64,000 nucleotides of DNA from Ascarosepion bandense (GCA_037127315.1 JBBBDQ010000913.1:6815001-6879000), one strand, 5' to 3'; numbered from the stretch's first letter, positions 40,554-52,199 are shown. The notes: generated by a model not told the origin, from the letters alone. Numbers and translations are program-made.

Positions 40554-40990
40554 CCGATAGCAGACAGAAAAGTTTATCTATGGTGGTTAAGTGAGTTCAT
40601 TTTTTGCAAGCCATTTCCTGCCCCAGTTAAATCACTGATTGGAAGTCTTTTTGAAGGGCATATATAACGGTATTTTCAGACACAATATGAATTTCTTCAA
40701 ACCATCTACGCGCATTTAAGTATTAACTGAAGGTTTTTGATATTTTCCCTCGAAGTAGTTTAATAATGAAATAGCCAAACTTAACAACGTTTGAAACATA
40801 ATATCCACAAGTCCTTGACTTCCCTGACGTACAATGAAAAGCGAATTCTCTTATAATTAATGTGTCAGCTGTTGTACTCTTGAAGGTTAGTTGATGCAAC
40901 TGAGAATTATTTTGCCTCATATATCGCGGAACGGTGATGCATGTCAACACGCTGTTTTATGCAGTTTAATGGCTACAAAGCAGAAGGAGC
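40554..40990. other. No feature recognised
   Basis: Spacer without recognised genes. Leads into the A-rich array. Confidence 0.35.
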
Positions 40991-41692
40991 AAAAAAAAAA
41001 AAAAAAAAAAAAAAAAGATAAAAAAAAAAGAAAAGATAAAAAAAAAGAAAAGATAAAAAAAAGAAAAGTTAAAAAAAAAAGATAAAAAAAAAGAAAAGAT
41101 AAAAAAAAGAAAAGATAAAAAAAAAGAAAAGATAAAAAAAAAGAAAAGATAAAAAAAAAGAAAAGATAAAAAAAAAGAAAAGATAAAAAAAGAAAAAAAG
41201 ATAAAAAAAAGATAAAAAAAAAGAAAAGATAAAAAAAAGAAAAGATAAAAAAAAGAAAAGATAAAAAAAAGAAAAGATAAAAAAAAAGATAAAAAAAAAG
41301 ATAAAAAAAAAAGAAAAGATAAAAAAAAAGAAAAGATAAAAAAAAGAAAAGATAAAAAAAAAAGAAAAGATAAAAAAAAAAGAAAAGATAAAAAAAAAGA
41401 TAAAAAAAAAAGAAAAGATAAAAAAAAGAAAAGATAAAAAAAAAGATAAAAAAAAAGAAAAGATAAAAAAAAAGAAAAGATAAAAAAAAAGAAAAGATAA
41501 AAAAAAGAAAAGATAAAAAAAAAGAAAAGATAAAAAAAAAAGAAAAGATAAAAAAAAAAGAAAAGATAAAAAAAAGAAAAGATAAAAAAAAAGAAAAGAT
41601 AAAAAAAAAAGAAAAGATAAAAAAAAAAGATAAAAAAAAAAGAAAAGATAAAAAAAAAAGAAAAGATAAAAAAAAAAGAAAAGATAAAAAAG
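40991..41692. repeat. C-free A/G/T array, (gataA8-10gaaaa)n, ~700 bp
   Basis: About 45 units of 'aaaagataaaaaaaa' type with variable A runs. The plus strand contains no C and only isolated T in 'gata'. Probably expanded from a poly-A tail. Short Lys-rich frames are meaningless. Confidence 0.95.
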
Positions 41693-42274
41693 GGAAAGAA
41701 TTGGGTTAAGGCATTAGCTACTGTAATACTTGCAAATATTATCTTTCGTAGTAGGGAAATATTTTAAATGATTTTCATCATAACAGCACCGGCACTCTGA
41801 AAATATCTAAGGTATATGAGACCTGTATTTACCAAGGTTCTGATGACATCTTTCAGAGCATAATAAAAGCTGCATAATCCATGCTGAATTCAGTATTTCG
41901 ACGAATCTGGAACAAGTCATAAATCCCCCTCCTCCTGACGTTCTTCGGCAAATAAACTAGTTGTGCAGCTATCAACGAGAAAGGGAATCCGAGACGACAA
42001 AACGCATACGTATTCTGTTAGCTTACCAATGCTTGTTGGTGCATGCTGGTCTATTCCATTTAAATACATCTGTTCGTATCAAATCGCCAGACTATTTTAA
42101 GAGTCAAACTACCGCATAAGACAGAAGATGCACTCATTATTTTAAAAGGATATTTTGCGTAAAAAAGAAAAAAATAGTATGTTTCATCATATATTTATTG
42201 AAATATATTTGAATGTGGCTTTGTAGGGGGAAATGTATGATTTTATGTATGTAAATATTGTAAAAATATTGTAA
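41693..42274. other. No feature recognised
   Basis: Unclassified single-copy-looking sequence; no long open frame. Confidence 0.4.
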
Positions 42275-42583
42275 CAGTCAGTCAGTTAAGTGTCATACGT
42301 GATACACGCTTGGGCGATCATGTCTCGAAAGAGACATGACTGACTGGGCAGAAGATTATCTCGCAGTAGGTTGCCATTGCTTTCTGCGGTAGACTTGTTG
42401 CTGATCAAGGCTATAGAACCCAATCTGTCCTGTTATTTAACTCATAACTGGAAGGAATAGACGGATTAATACCTTTCCCAAGGGTATTTGCGCGTAAGTG
42501 AATGCAAGGAATACAACGGACATTCGAACTCGGCTTCCCGATTTCTCGTTCCGAGCCTATATCCACTACACCACGACGCACAT
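42275..42583 (-). mobile_element. SINE-A, full-length
   Basis: Reverse copy with tail, hairpin, B box and A box ('ccactacaccac'). Confidence 0.88.
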
Positions 42584-42767
42584 ATATTTGACTGAATATT
42601 ACCAGTAGTGTACAAGCAACAGGAAAAAAACAAGCAAACAAAACAAAACAAAAACAAAACAAAACAAAAATACACCCCACCCCCCAAAAAAATGTATACT
42701 GAAAAAAAAACTACTATTTCAGAAAAACAGTAAAAACTATACAATTCACTATACTAGGAAACCAATT

Positions 42768-43065
42768 CAGTCAGTTAAGTGTCATACGTGATACACGCTT
42801 GGGAGATCATGTCTCGAAAGAAACATGACTGACTGGGTAGAAGCCTATTCCGCAGTAGGTTGCCATTGCTTTCTGCGGTAGACTAGTTGCCAGCGAAGGC
42901 TATAGAACCCAATCTGTCCTGTTATTTAACCCATAACTGGAGGGAAGAGACTGATTTATACCTTTCTCAAGGGTATTTGCGCGTAAGTGAATGCAATGAA
43001 TTCAACTGGAAATCGAACTCGGCTCCCCGATTTCTTGTTCCGAGCCGATACCCACTGCACCATAA
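42768..43065 (-). mobile_element. SINE-A, full-length
   Basis: Reverse copy 185 bp after the previous one, same orientation, with 'gccgatacccactgcaccat' head. Independent insertion or dimer; the intervening 42590-42765 is A/C-rich and unrelated to the spacer at 17476. Confidence 0.88.
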
Positions 43066-43199
43066 AGTTACCAATCACGAATTCTAAAATGGAACAGGCA
43101 CAGAGATTTAACACTGGGAATTGTTCTAACAGTGGACGGAAAATGCAACATCGAGATCCCAGAATTCAACATTTGTATTCAAAAATGTTTTACTGAGAA

Positions 43200-44462
43200 T
43201 ATTTTTTTTCCTTCAAAAATGTGTTATGGTAATAATTTTTTCTTCAAAAATGTGTTATGGTAATAATTTTTTCTTCAAAAATGTGTTATGGTAATAATTT
43301 TTCCTTCAAAAATGTGTTATGGTAATAATTTTTTCTTCAAAAATGTGTTATGGTAATAATTTTTCTTTCAAAAATGTGTTATGGTAATAATTTTTTCTTC
43401 AAAAATGTGTTATGGTAATAATTTTTCCTTCAAAAATGTGTTATGGTAATAATTTTTTCTTCAAAAATGTGTTATGGTAATAATTTTTCCTTCAAAAATG
43501 TGTTATGGTAATAATTTTTTCTTCAAAAATGTGTTATGGTAATAATTTTTCTTTCAAAAATGTGTTATGGTAATAATTTTTTCTTCAAAAATGTGTTATG
43601 GTAATAATTTTTCCTTCAAAAATGTGTTATGGTAATAATTTTTCCTTCAAAAATGTGTTATGGTAATAATTTTTTCTTCAAAAATGTGTTATGGTAATAA
43701 TTTTTCCTTCAAAAATGTGTTATGGTAATAATTTTTTCTTCAAAAATGTGTTATGGTAATAATTTTTCCTTCAAAAATGTGTTATGGTAATAATTTTTCC
43801 TTCAAAAATGTGTTATGGTAATAATTTTTTCTTCAAAAATGTGTTATGGTAATAATTTTTCCTTCAAAAATGTGTTATGGTAATAATTTTTTCTTCAAAA
43901 ATGTGTTATGGTAATAATTTTTCCTTCAAAAATGTGTTATGGTAATAATTTTTCCTTCAAAAATGTGTTATGGTAATAATTTTTTCTTCAAAAATGTGTT
44001 ATGGTAATAATTTTTCATTCAAAAATGTGTTATGGTAATAATTTTTTCTTCAAAAATGTGTTATGGTAATAATTTTTTCTTCAAAAATGTGTTATGGTAA
44101 TAATTTTTTCTTCGAAAATGTGTTATGGTAATAATTTTTTCTTCAAAAATGTGTTATGGTAATAATTTTTTCTTCAAAAATGTGTTATGGTAATAATTTT
44201 TTCTTCAAAAATGTGTTATGGTAATAATTTTTTCTTCAAAAATGTGTTATGGTAATAATTTTTTCTTCAAAAATGTGTTATGGTAATAATTTTTTCTTCA
44301 AAAATGTGTTATGGTAATAATTTTTTCTTCAAAAATGTGTTATGGTAATAATTTTTTCTTCAAAAATGTGTTATGGTAATAATTTTTTCTTCAAAAATGT
44401 GTTATGGTAATAATTTTTTCTTCAAAAATGTGTTATGGTAATAATTTTTTCTTCAAAAATGT
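43200..44462. repeat. 31-bp minisatellite, ~40 copies with higher-order pattern
   Basis: Unit 'caaaaatgtgttatggtaat' plus 'aattttttctt'. Two main variants (ttttttcttc and tttttccttc) alternate in the left two thirds, with a repeated five-unit order T-C-T-C-C in roughly 43650-43990. The right third (from about 44040) is homogeneous ttttttcttc. It ends exactly where a Helitron begins (44466). Confidence 0.95.
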
Positions 44463-44465
44463 ATA

Positions 44466-44495
44466 TCTAATCTAAACTGAATATAAATGGAACTT

Positions 44496-44544
<49 letters not shown>

Positions 44545-45003
44545 CCGTTACCTATAGATTCCGAAACGGCTGAACCGATTTTCTTGAAAATTTACACAGT
44601 TGTACTATAAGCGTCTGTGAGTGTTCTTAGCTAGGCTTTGTGTCGTGGTACCTCCGATAAATATCGAAAATCGATATTCGAAAAATCGAGAAAAAAGGAG
44701 TGGTCCGATTTTAATCAAATTTGATACGTTCATAGACAAAGACATAAGAAACGATATTCAGAAGTTTCAAGGTTGCAGTTCTTACAATAGTGCAGAAAAT
44801 CGATACTATATATATATATATATAAATCGATACCAGGAAATCAAAATTTGACTTACATCCATTCATTTTTCTTTCAGTCTACGGTTTCGCTTTAACTGGA
44901 AACTTTTTAGTCTTTCGTGCCAACGTCCAAGTTTGAGCTTCAGAACCATAGATTAGTTTTAAAGCTTTCATTACACCCGAGCAACGCCGGGCTATACTGC
45001 TAG
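44466..45003 (+). mobile_element. Non-autonomous Helitron abutting the 31-bp array
   Basis: 5' TCTAATCTAAAC preceded by A; 3' 'cccgagcaacgccgggc', then tatactg and CTAG followed by T. Contains a (GT)n at 44503-44541 and the 'gctgaaccgattttcttgaa' block. Complete, 538 bp, no coding. Confidence 0.85.
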
Positions 45004-45256
45004 TTTTTCTATAAAAAGTATTTTTATGTATATATTTCTATAAAAGTCTATTTTTATACTTTCATAGTGTTTTGACCCCAGTTTATGGGTTAACTATTTC
45101 TCCATAGCTGGGACCCTAACAGGTGCTATCACTGAGGGTCAAGGTGGACCTGGGAACAACAGCAATTAAGAGGCGGTCCCATGCTCCTCATAACCTCCAA
45201 ATCAGAGGCCTTGCTATCGGACGAAGTTTGCCGTCATGCCCAAGACAACAAACGAG
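45004..45256 (+). repeat. Family W copy
   Basis: Short AT tail units (45004-45060), then 'catagtgttttgaccccag', 'agctgggaccctaacaggtg', 'aaggtggacctgggaacaac' and 'gcggtcccatgctcctca'. The best copy of the family core. Confidence 0.7.
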
Positions 45257-45564
45257 AGACGTGTCATGATTCCATCTTAAATAAACAAACAATGTTTTGC
45301 GGCCATGTTTAACATCAATTTCTATTTTTTCTTGTTAGTTGGAAAATTTTAACACATTCAATATTATGGATAAAAAGTAATGAATTTTATATATTGTTTT
45401 TTTAGAAACAAAATAAGTTCAGGTATTTGGACGAGAAAAAAACCCAAAATAACAACCCCAGAATAATGTCAAAATCCGCGAAAATTTTAATTCCTTAATA
45501 GTCAGATATATTTAGTTTAATTTGTAACGTACATGAATGTAGGTAGAGAAAAAGGCAGATGTTG

Positions 45565-45757
45565 ATAAGATAGCGATGGTCACAAAGCACTGACCGGAGT
45601 TTCCAATCTGGCTTGCAAACCCCCACGACCAGTGGGTGGTCGGTGTAATAGGCATTGATATGATAATGAGGGTCACAAAGTACTAACCAGAGTCCCCAAT
45701 CAGGCTTGCACCCCAACTCCGACCAGTGGGTGGTCTGTGTAATAGGCACCGACCCTG
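45565..45757. repeat. 93-bp tandem duplication
   Basis: Two units with 'gtcacaaag.actgacc/aacc', 'ggcttgca' and 'cgaccagtgggtggtc.gtg' followed by 'taataggca'. Diverged by roughly a fifth. Confidence 0.7.
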
Positions 45758-45998
45758 CTAATTTGACGTAGTTTTTATTCTTCAGGGGCAGTGTATACAA
45801 CGGATTAAAGAATACATTTCTTAACCACATTACTGGATGAATTGAAACTGTGTTTACGTCACATAATGCTATGGGAACTCAAACAACTGAATAAGGCTAT
45901 GTTGAAGGAGTCATAACTGATCGCAGATAAAAAAATTGGTTTTGCAGTTTTGTTTCGGAGAAACATCGTTGGAAGATGAAACCTATACAAGGGGCGTT

Positions 45999-46290
45999 CA
46001 GTCAGTGATACACGCTTGAGGGATCATGTCTCGAAAGAAACATGACTGACTGGGCAGAAGATTATTCCTCAGTAGGTTGCCATTACTTTATGCGGTAGAC
46101 TGGTTGCCAGCCAAGGCTATAGAACCCAATCTGTCCTGTTATTTAATCCATAACTGGAAGGAAAAGACGTATTAATACCTTTCCCCAGGATATTTTCGCG
46201 TAAGTGAATGCAACGAATTCAACTGGAATTCGTACTCGGCTCCCCGATTTGTCGTTCCGAGCTGATATCCACTGCACCACAACGCACATC
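45999..46290 (-). mobile_element. SINE-A, nearly full-length
   Basis: Reverse copy with a slightly shortened tail; head ends 'ccactgcaccacaacgcac'. Confidence 0.87.
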
Positions 46291-46319
46291 CTGTACCAAA
46301 ACACACAAGGCGTTAATCA

Positions 46320-47245
46320 GACTGATTCATTTTGTTTTACGGGTTATTTAATGATGACAAGGTTTTTAGGATATGTTTGAATGAATAGGATCTGTATTCT
46401 TTATAAGACATGAGTTTGTAGATCTAGTTTCATTGGCGTATTATATCGAGAGTCAAATGTATTGCTCTTTTTTCAGTATTTGTTTAAATTTCTGAGATGA
46501 GCTAGTATTTACAGTATTTACATTATTCGGACTATTGTCCTCATCTTTGTTACCATTTCTACAACGTTTAATAATGGATCATTCTATTTGTCTGTACTTC
46601 TGAGATGATTTAGTATTTACACTATTTACATTATACGGACTATTGTCCTCATCTTTGTTGCCATTTGTACAACGTTTAATAATAGATCATTCTATTTGTC
46701 TATACTTCTGAGATGAGGTAGTATTTACACTATTTACATTATTCGGACTATTGTCCTCATCTTTGTTGCCATTTGTATAATGTTTAATAATAGATAATTC
46801 TTTTTGTGTATATTTCTGAGATCAGGTAGTATTTACAGTATTTACATTATTCGGACTATTGTCTTCATCTTTGTTGCCATTTGTACGACGTTTTATAATA
46901 GACCATTCTATTTGTCTATACTTCTGAGATGAGGTAGTTTTTACAGTATTTTCATTATTCGGACTATTGCCTTCATCTTTGTTTCCATTTGTACGACGTT
47001 TTGGCGGCTGTGCGCTCTGGCCTTCTTCAGGTGCTAGGGATTTTGAACCGAACCCTTTATGACAATCACTGGGGTATATGAACTCCTTTCCTTGTGTAGC
47101 AGTGTTTCTCCTGGTAATCATTAGTTATCTCCCTCTATCTCCCTCTAACTCTGTAAGTTCATCCTTGCTGTCGTCTGGTATTGAACTCACAACTCTTTGG
47201 GTCAAGTCACAGGAACTAACCAACGTCGATATCAATTGGCCCATG
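46320..47245 (-). mobile_element. SINE-D/V: tRNA-like head with 108-bp internal tandem repeats
   Basis: On the minus strand the head near 47240-47165 has an A-box-like 'ttggttagttcctgtgac' and B-box-like 'gagttcaatacc'. It is followed by 'cctgaagaaggc..agcgcac' (about 47010-47035), then 4-5 units of exactly 108 bp (marker cattattcgg at 46521, 46629, 46737, 46845 and 46953), then the V segment to about 46320. 108 = 36 codons, so one frame stays open over two units (46822-47121), but no known domain is seen. Confidence 0.65.
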
Positions 47246-47274
47246 TGTCCTTAATGTAAATACTGCTGTTTAAC

Positions 47275-47645
47275 TGAATGCATTTTTACTATAAAAATGT
47301 ATTTTATACTTTTATAGTATTAACCCTCTAGAGCCATTCGTATTATATTTGATACAGTATGAAAACAAGCCTTGAAAGAAATATTTTCCTGAACAATTTT
47401 TTAAGAGAAATATTTTATAAATTTCAAATGAAAGCAGTACTGACTGCTCAGTCAATGAATACCAAATGTTTCCTTATAGGGAAATACTGTATCAAATATG
47501 ATACGAATGGCCCTAGAGGGTTAACTATTTGCACATAGTTGGGACCCTAATAGGTACTACTACTTAGGATCCAATTAAGTTGGTGGTTCCATGCACCTCA
47601 AAAGATTTTGCTGTCGAATGTAGTTTATTGTCATACCCAGGACGA
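47275..47645 (+). repeat. Family W copy interrupted by a piggyBac-type MITE
   Basis: 'tatacttttatagta' before, and 'actatttgcacatagttggg' then 'accctaataggtac' after the MITE, align with the W core at 45060-45130. Ends near 'tagtttattgtcatacccag'. Confidence 0.7.
47324..47520. mobile_element. piggyBac-type MITE with TTAA duplication
   Basis: 197 bp flanked by TTAA (47320-47323 and 47521-47524). Inverted ends of about 37 bp: 'ccctctagagccattcgtat' and the complement of 'atacgaatggccctagaggg'. CCC ends plus TTAA are the piggyBac signature. No coding. Confidence 0.88.
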
Positions 47646-48006
47646 TCAGACTTTGATGACGAAGATCTAAAGTCATTAGCAGAAAGTAATCCACAGAGAA
47701 GCCGTTTGGAATTAACAAATATCTTAAACACATCTCGTCATATCCCGACACTGAGAAAAAATAAGAAACATTAGCAAGCTGAGTAGATATTTTGTACACG
47801 TTCTTAGCGAAAAGAGCCAATCCGATCGTTTATCCATAGCGACAAGTCTTCTATCACAACAGGGAAATAACCCGTTCTTAAATATATATTTTCTAATAGC
47901 TGATAAAATAGCACATTACTTACAAAACTGTTTAATACAAAGAGCAGTAAATTAACAAAGATAAATATCCACAAATTGACCCCACTCAAAGCAGAACTTT
48001 AATGAA
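47646..48006. other. No feature recognised
   Basis: No repeat partner or coding signal seen beyond chance frames. Confidence 0.4.
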
Positions 48007-48458
48007 CTAGCAGTATAGCCCGGTGTTGCTCGGGTGTAATGAAAGCTTTAAAACTAATCCATGGTCCCGGAGCTCAGACTCTTTGGATGTTGGCACGAAA
48101 GACTAAAAAGCAATAGTTGTTTTCAGTTGAAGCGAAATCGTAGACTGAAAGAAAAATGAATGAATGTAAGTCAAATTTTGATTTCCTTGTATTGATATCA
48201 AATTTTCTGCACTACTGTGAAAACTGCAACCTTGAAACTTCTGAATATCGTTTCTTATGTCTTTGTCTATCAGTGTATCAAATTTGATTTAAATCGGACC
48301 ACTCCTTCTATAACCCAATTTTTTCGATTATCGATTTTTGACACCAAACCTAGCTAAGAACACTCGTAGACGCTTATTGTACAACAGTGTAAATTTTCAA
48401 GCACACACACACACACACACACAGACAGACAAAGTTCCATTTATAAATAAGTTTAGAT
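48007..48458 (-). mobile_element. Non-autonomous Helitron (reverse)
   Basis: CTAG at 48007-48010, then 'cagtatagcccggtgttgct' with the terminal hairpin. The 5' end is near 'aagtttaga' at 48450-48458. Internally shortened relative to 52200-52701. Confidence 0.78.
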
Positions 48459-48464
48459 AACTAT

Positions 48465-48640
48465 TGCTGGGTGAATGATTGGATTGTCGGAATATTATTA
48501 ATTTAGCGTTCTTAAAATGCAATGAAACCCCAAATATGCAACTGTTTGTTCAGCAACTGCAAATTGTCCATAAAATTTTGATCAAAAAGCGCCCTACACT
48601 TGTCTATTAAAAATATTTTCTTTTCAGTGTCAATGTAAGG
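48465..48640 (+). repeat. Family Z left part
   Basis: 'attgtcggaatattatt', 'cgttcttaaaatgcaatgaa', 'cagcaactgcaaattgtcc'. Matches 50425-50570 and 55985-56100. Confidence 0.65.
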
Positions 48641-48774
48641 TCATTTGTAAACATCTATGCCAATGATATGACGATACATGGGCACACCGCTAAAACTCTT
48701 GACGATCAGAGATTAGCAGTGGACCTCTCTTCCGATCTAACACAAACTTCCCAGCAGTGGTAAAGACTGGTTAT

Positions 48775-49155
48775 TTTTTTGTTATTTTTTTTTTAATCAT
48801 ATCACCTCGAGCAATGTGGTAACGCCACTGATGTGCAGGGGTCTACAAAGAGAAAAAGATTAGGAGATTGAGGAGAAGGACGAACCAGTTAGAAAGGAAC
48901 AAGAGAAGGATGGGAATACAGGTGTGATGACAGTTGCAAAGGTGGAGAGAAAGTAAAGGATATACAGAAAGAAAGAACTAGGGTCAAGTAGTTAAGAGAT
49001 GAGTATTGACCTTGCATTTAAATTCGTGGAGGTTGCAGCCGCCAGGAAAGCAAGAATAAGGAAGCGAGTTCCACAGGCGGGAAGTGCGAGAAAAGAAGCT
49101 AAAGGAGTAGAATTGTCGTCTGCATTTGGTTGATCTAACTGTGAATGGATGAGAT
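48775..49155 (-). pseudogene. LINE-A C-terminal end and tail
   Basis: Reverse tail 'atcatatcacctcgagcaat', then 3' UTR and a coding end giving VLNVTSCLLVQPNWHL-type and PACGTRFLILAFLAA frames. Confidence 0.72.
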
Positions 49156-49960
49156 CAAGATGCCAGTTTGGTTGCACGAGTAAACAACTGGTTACATTCA
49201 ATACCTTGAAAACCAAACTGGGTACATTCCATCACCGTCGATCAGACCCCAAACTAAAGCCTGTCACGAAGAACGGATGTTTCTTGGAGGAGGCTCCGTG
49301 CCCTGAGAGAATATTGGGCCTTAAACTCACAACCGAGCTCAAGTGGATCTCTTACATACAATCCATCGCTAAGATGCAGATAAAATTATCGGATCACTGT
49401 ACCGCTCCAGTAAGTACCTGACTCCTCATACTATCCTCTACCTTTATAACTTCCAGGTCAGGTCGAAAATGGAATATTGTTGCAATATTTGAGCAGGAAC
49501 TGCCCAGACCTCACTGTCCAGTCTTGATAGAGTTCATAAGCGTCACTGAATCCTTGTTGGAGAAGAATTGTTTTCCAACCTCTAACCTTTCTCTCTCTCT
49601 CACAGGCAGGATGTGACGAGTCACTCTCTGCGCAATCACTACTACGATGAAAAGTGTTCGGACGAACTACATTCATTAGTTCCACCAGGTCTAATCTTCA
49701 CGACTAGGACCACTTACATAGCAGTAAACTTCCCAAATTCTCTTCGTATTCCATCTACGAGAAGTTCCACTTGAACATATTTTTCCCACGAACCATTTCC
49801 CAAGAGAATGTTTTCCCGATCTCTTCAACCTTAACTTTTTCAAGTCTACAGTTAACTGTTACCTTCCCCTTTTATACATACAAACTATTACTTAAAGTAA
49901 CCCTCTACCTCGAGTGTCTATCGGGCCTTGCATAGAGTGAAACTCAGTGTAAAAAAGTTC
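49156..49960 (+). pseudogene. LINE-B RT C-terminus and 3' end
   Basis: The frame 49149-49421 reads LKTKLGTFHHRRSDPKLKPV, then ERILGLKLTTELKWISYIQS. Shifted frames give LDRVHKR-type and HYYDEKCSDELHSLVPP-like residues, and FPRECFPDLFNLNFFKSTVN near 49795-49860. A jockey-superfamily LINE distinct from LINE-A. Its last ~150 bp is the sequence amplified at 9200-10975. Confidence 0.72.
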
Positions 49961-50044
49961 GCATATAACAATATTGAAATAAATAGTTTTGGAACTCAGC
50001 TGATCTGTTCCCCTCTCTTGCTACATTCACCCGACCTTACAGCA

Positions 50045-50400
50045 CGTTTTTTTTTTAATCATCTCACCCCAAGCAAGGCATTCCACTGCCACTATTGCGC
50101 ATGGGGCTACATAGGGGAAGGTAAAGAGAAGGAGTGGTTAGACATAGGGAATGTTAGGAGGAAGGTGACAGATGAGTAAGGATAGCGAGGATGAGGGTTA
50201 GGCAGATGGGAAGAGTGCTTGATAGAATGGGAGCAGGTTAGTGTGTTAGGAGGTGTCTATTGACCTTACATTTAAACTCCTGGAGATTGTAGCCGTCGGG
50301 GAAGCAATCGTTTGGAAGAGAATTCCACAGTCGGGAAGTGCGAGGAAAGAAACTGTTGGAATAGAAGTTACGGCTGCATTTTATCGGTATAACTTCATTT
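50045..50400 (-). pseudogene. LINE-A C-terminal end and tail
   Basis: Reverse 'aatcatctcaccccaagcaa' tail, 'ttgcgcatggggctacatag', UTR, and the coding end up to 'gaagttacggctgcatttta'. Confidence 0.72.
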
Positions 50401-50580
50401 AAAAAAGGTAATACTGTGCGTGTAATGGAATTGTCGGAATATTATTCATCTAGAATTCTTAAAACGCAATGAAACACTAAAGTCACAGTTTTACGTTCAG
50501 CAGCTGAAAAGAGTCCACAGAGGTCGAGTCAAAAACCACCCTGCACTCGTCTATAGGGTTTTCTCCTCAATGATTATTGA
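50400..50580 (+). repeat. Family Z left part before the 67-bp array
   Basis: 'gtcggaatattattcatcta', 'gttcagcagctgaaaagagt', 'cactcgtctatagggttttc'. The right part of Z resumes at 51536 after the array. Confidence 0.6.
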
Positions 50581-51535
50581 AGGCCGCATCCGACAAGAAG
50601 AAACCGTTGGTCGATTCTCTCTCTCCTCCGGTAATAATCATCCGATTTTGCACCATCCGACAAGAAGAAACGGTTAGTCGATTCTCTCTCTCCTCCGGCA
50701 ATAATCATCCGATTTTGCACCATCCGACAAGAAGAAACGGTTGGTCGATTCTCTCTCTCCTCCGGCAATAATCATCCGATTTTGCACCATCCGACAAGAA
50801 GAAACGGTTAGTCGATTCTCTCTCTCCTCCGGCAATAATCATCCGATTTTGCACCATCCGACAAGAAGAAACGGTTGGTCGATTCTCTCTCTCCTCCGGC
50901 AATAATCATCCGATATTGCACCATCCGACAAGAAGAAACGGTTAGTCGATTCTCTCTCTCCTCCGGCAATAATCATCCGATTTTGCACCATCCGACAAGA
51001 AGAAACGGTTGGTCGATTCTCTCTCTCCTCCGGCAATAATCATCCGATTTTGCACCATCCGACAAGAAGAAACGGTTAGTCGATTCTCTCTCTCCTCCGG
51101 CAATAATCATCCGATTTTGCACCATCCGACAAGAAGAAACGGTTGGTCGATTCTCTCTCTCCTCCGGCAATAATCATCCGATTTTGCACTATCCGAAAAG
51201 AAGAAACGGTTGGTCGATTCTCTCTCTCCTCCGGCAATAATCATCCGATTTTGCACTATCCGAAAAGAAGAAACGGTTGGTCGATTCTCTCTCTCCCCCG
51301 GCAATAATCATCCGATTTTGCACCATCCGACAAGAAGAAACGGTTGGTCGATTCTCTCTCTCCTCCGGCAATAATCATCCGATTTTGCACCATCCAACAA
51401 GAAGAAACGGTTAGTCGATTCTCTCTCTCCTCCGGCAATAATCATCCGATTTTGCACTATCCGAAAAGAAGAAACGGTTGGTCTATTCTCTCTCTCCTCC
51501 GGCAATAATCATCCGATTTTGCACCAACCGATTAT
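50580..51535. repeat. 67-bp minisatellite, ~14 copies, dimer periodicity
   Basis: Unit 'ggttggtcgattctctctct', 'cctccggcaataatcatccg', 'attttgcaccatccgacaag', 'aagaaac'. ggttggtcg and ggttagtcg variants alternate regularly in units 1-9, giving a 134-bp higher-order unit, then the alternation breaks. Open frames on both strands are periodic artefacts. Confidence 0.95.
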
Positions 51536-51614
51536 TACCTTTTACGGACGCAGTAAAACGCTTTGATCGGGAAAACTTTCTCCAATGAAAACTACATTCA
51601 AATGTTTATCGAGG
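51536..51614 (+). repeat. Family Z right part
   Basis: 'gctttgatcgggaaaacttt', 'ctccaatgaaaact'. Matches 56605-56645 downstream of the solo LTR. Confidence 0.55.
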
Positions 51615-51908
51615 AGATTTTTTAAAAATCGACATCACCCCATGCAAGGCAGTAAAGCCACTGATATACAAGAGTTTACAAGGCGTGGAAGAATTATGAA
51701 CAGATATATTAGCATTTAGTGGGAGGAAGAAAGAGTAACAAGAAGGACAGTAGATAGTGACTGACTTTGTAGATTAAAGTTGGCTGGAAAGCATAGAGGC
51801 AGAAGGGAGTTCCACACACGAGAAGTGCGAGAAAAAAGGAACCGTTAGCATAGAATTTACGGCTAGATCTAGTCACTTCGAAGACGAATTGATGAGATCT
51901 CGATGCTA
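51615..51908 (-). pseudogene. LINE-A C-terminal end and tail
   Basis: Reverse tail 'atcgacatcaccccatgcaa', UTR, then 'gggagttccacacacgagaa' (coding end). Diverged. Confidence 0.65.
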
Positions 51909-51910
51909 GT

Positions 51911-52199
51911 CTAGTTAGTTTAGTGTCATACGTGATACACGCTTGGGCGAACATGTCTTGAAAGTCTTGACTGGGTAGAGGATTTTCCCACAGTAGGTAG
52001 TGATTACTTTCTGCAGTGGACTGATTTCCAATCAAGACTATAGAACCCAATCTGTCCTGCTATTTATACCATAGCCGGAGGGAGAAGAGATGGATTTCCT
52101 AAGGGTATTTTTACGCAAGTGAATGAAACGAGTTTAACTGGAACTCGAACTCGGCTCTCCGATTTCTCATTCCGAGCCAATATCCACTGCACCACAACG
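51911..52199 (-). mobile_element. SINE-A, near full-length
   Basis: Reverse copy, partly decayed (hairpin damaged). Head 'ccgagccaatatccactgca' ends at 52199, directly against the Helitron start. Confidence 0.82.

Noticed and set aside
41000..41085. Lys-rich open frame
   Set aside because: Translation of the A-rich array.
43200..44462. CRISPR array
   Set aside because: Uniform 31-bp tandem units; no spacers.
50574..51505. Overlapping ~65-residue frames on the minus strand of the 67-bp array
   Set aside because: Periodic artefacts of the minisatellite; the same peptide recurs because the unit recurs.
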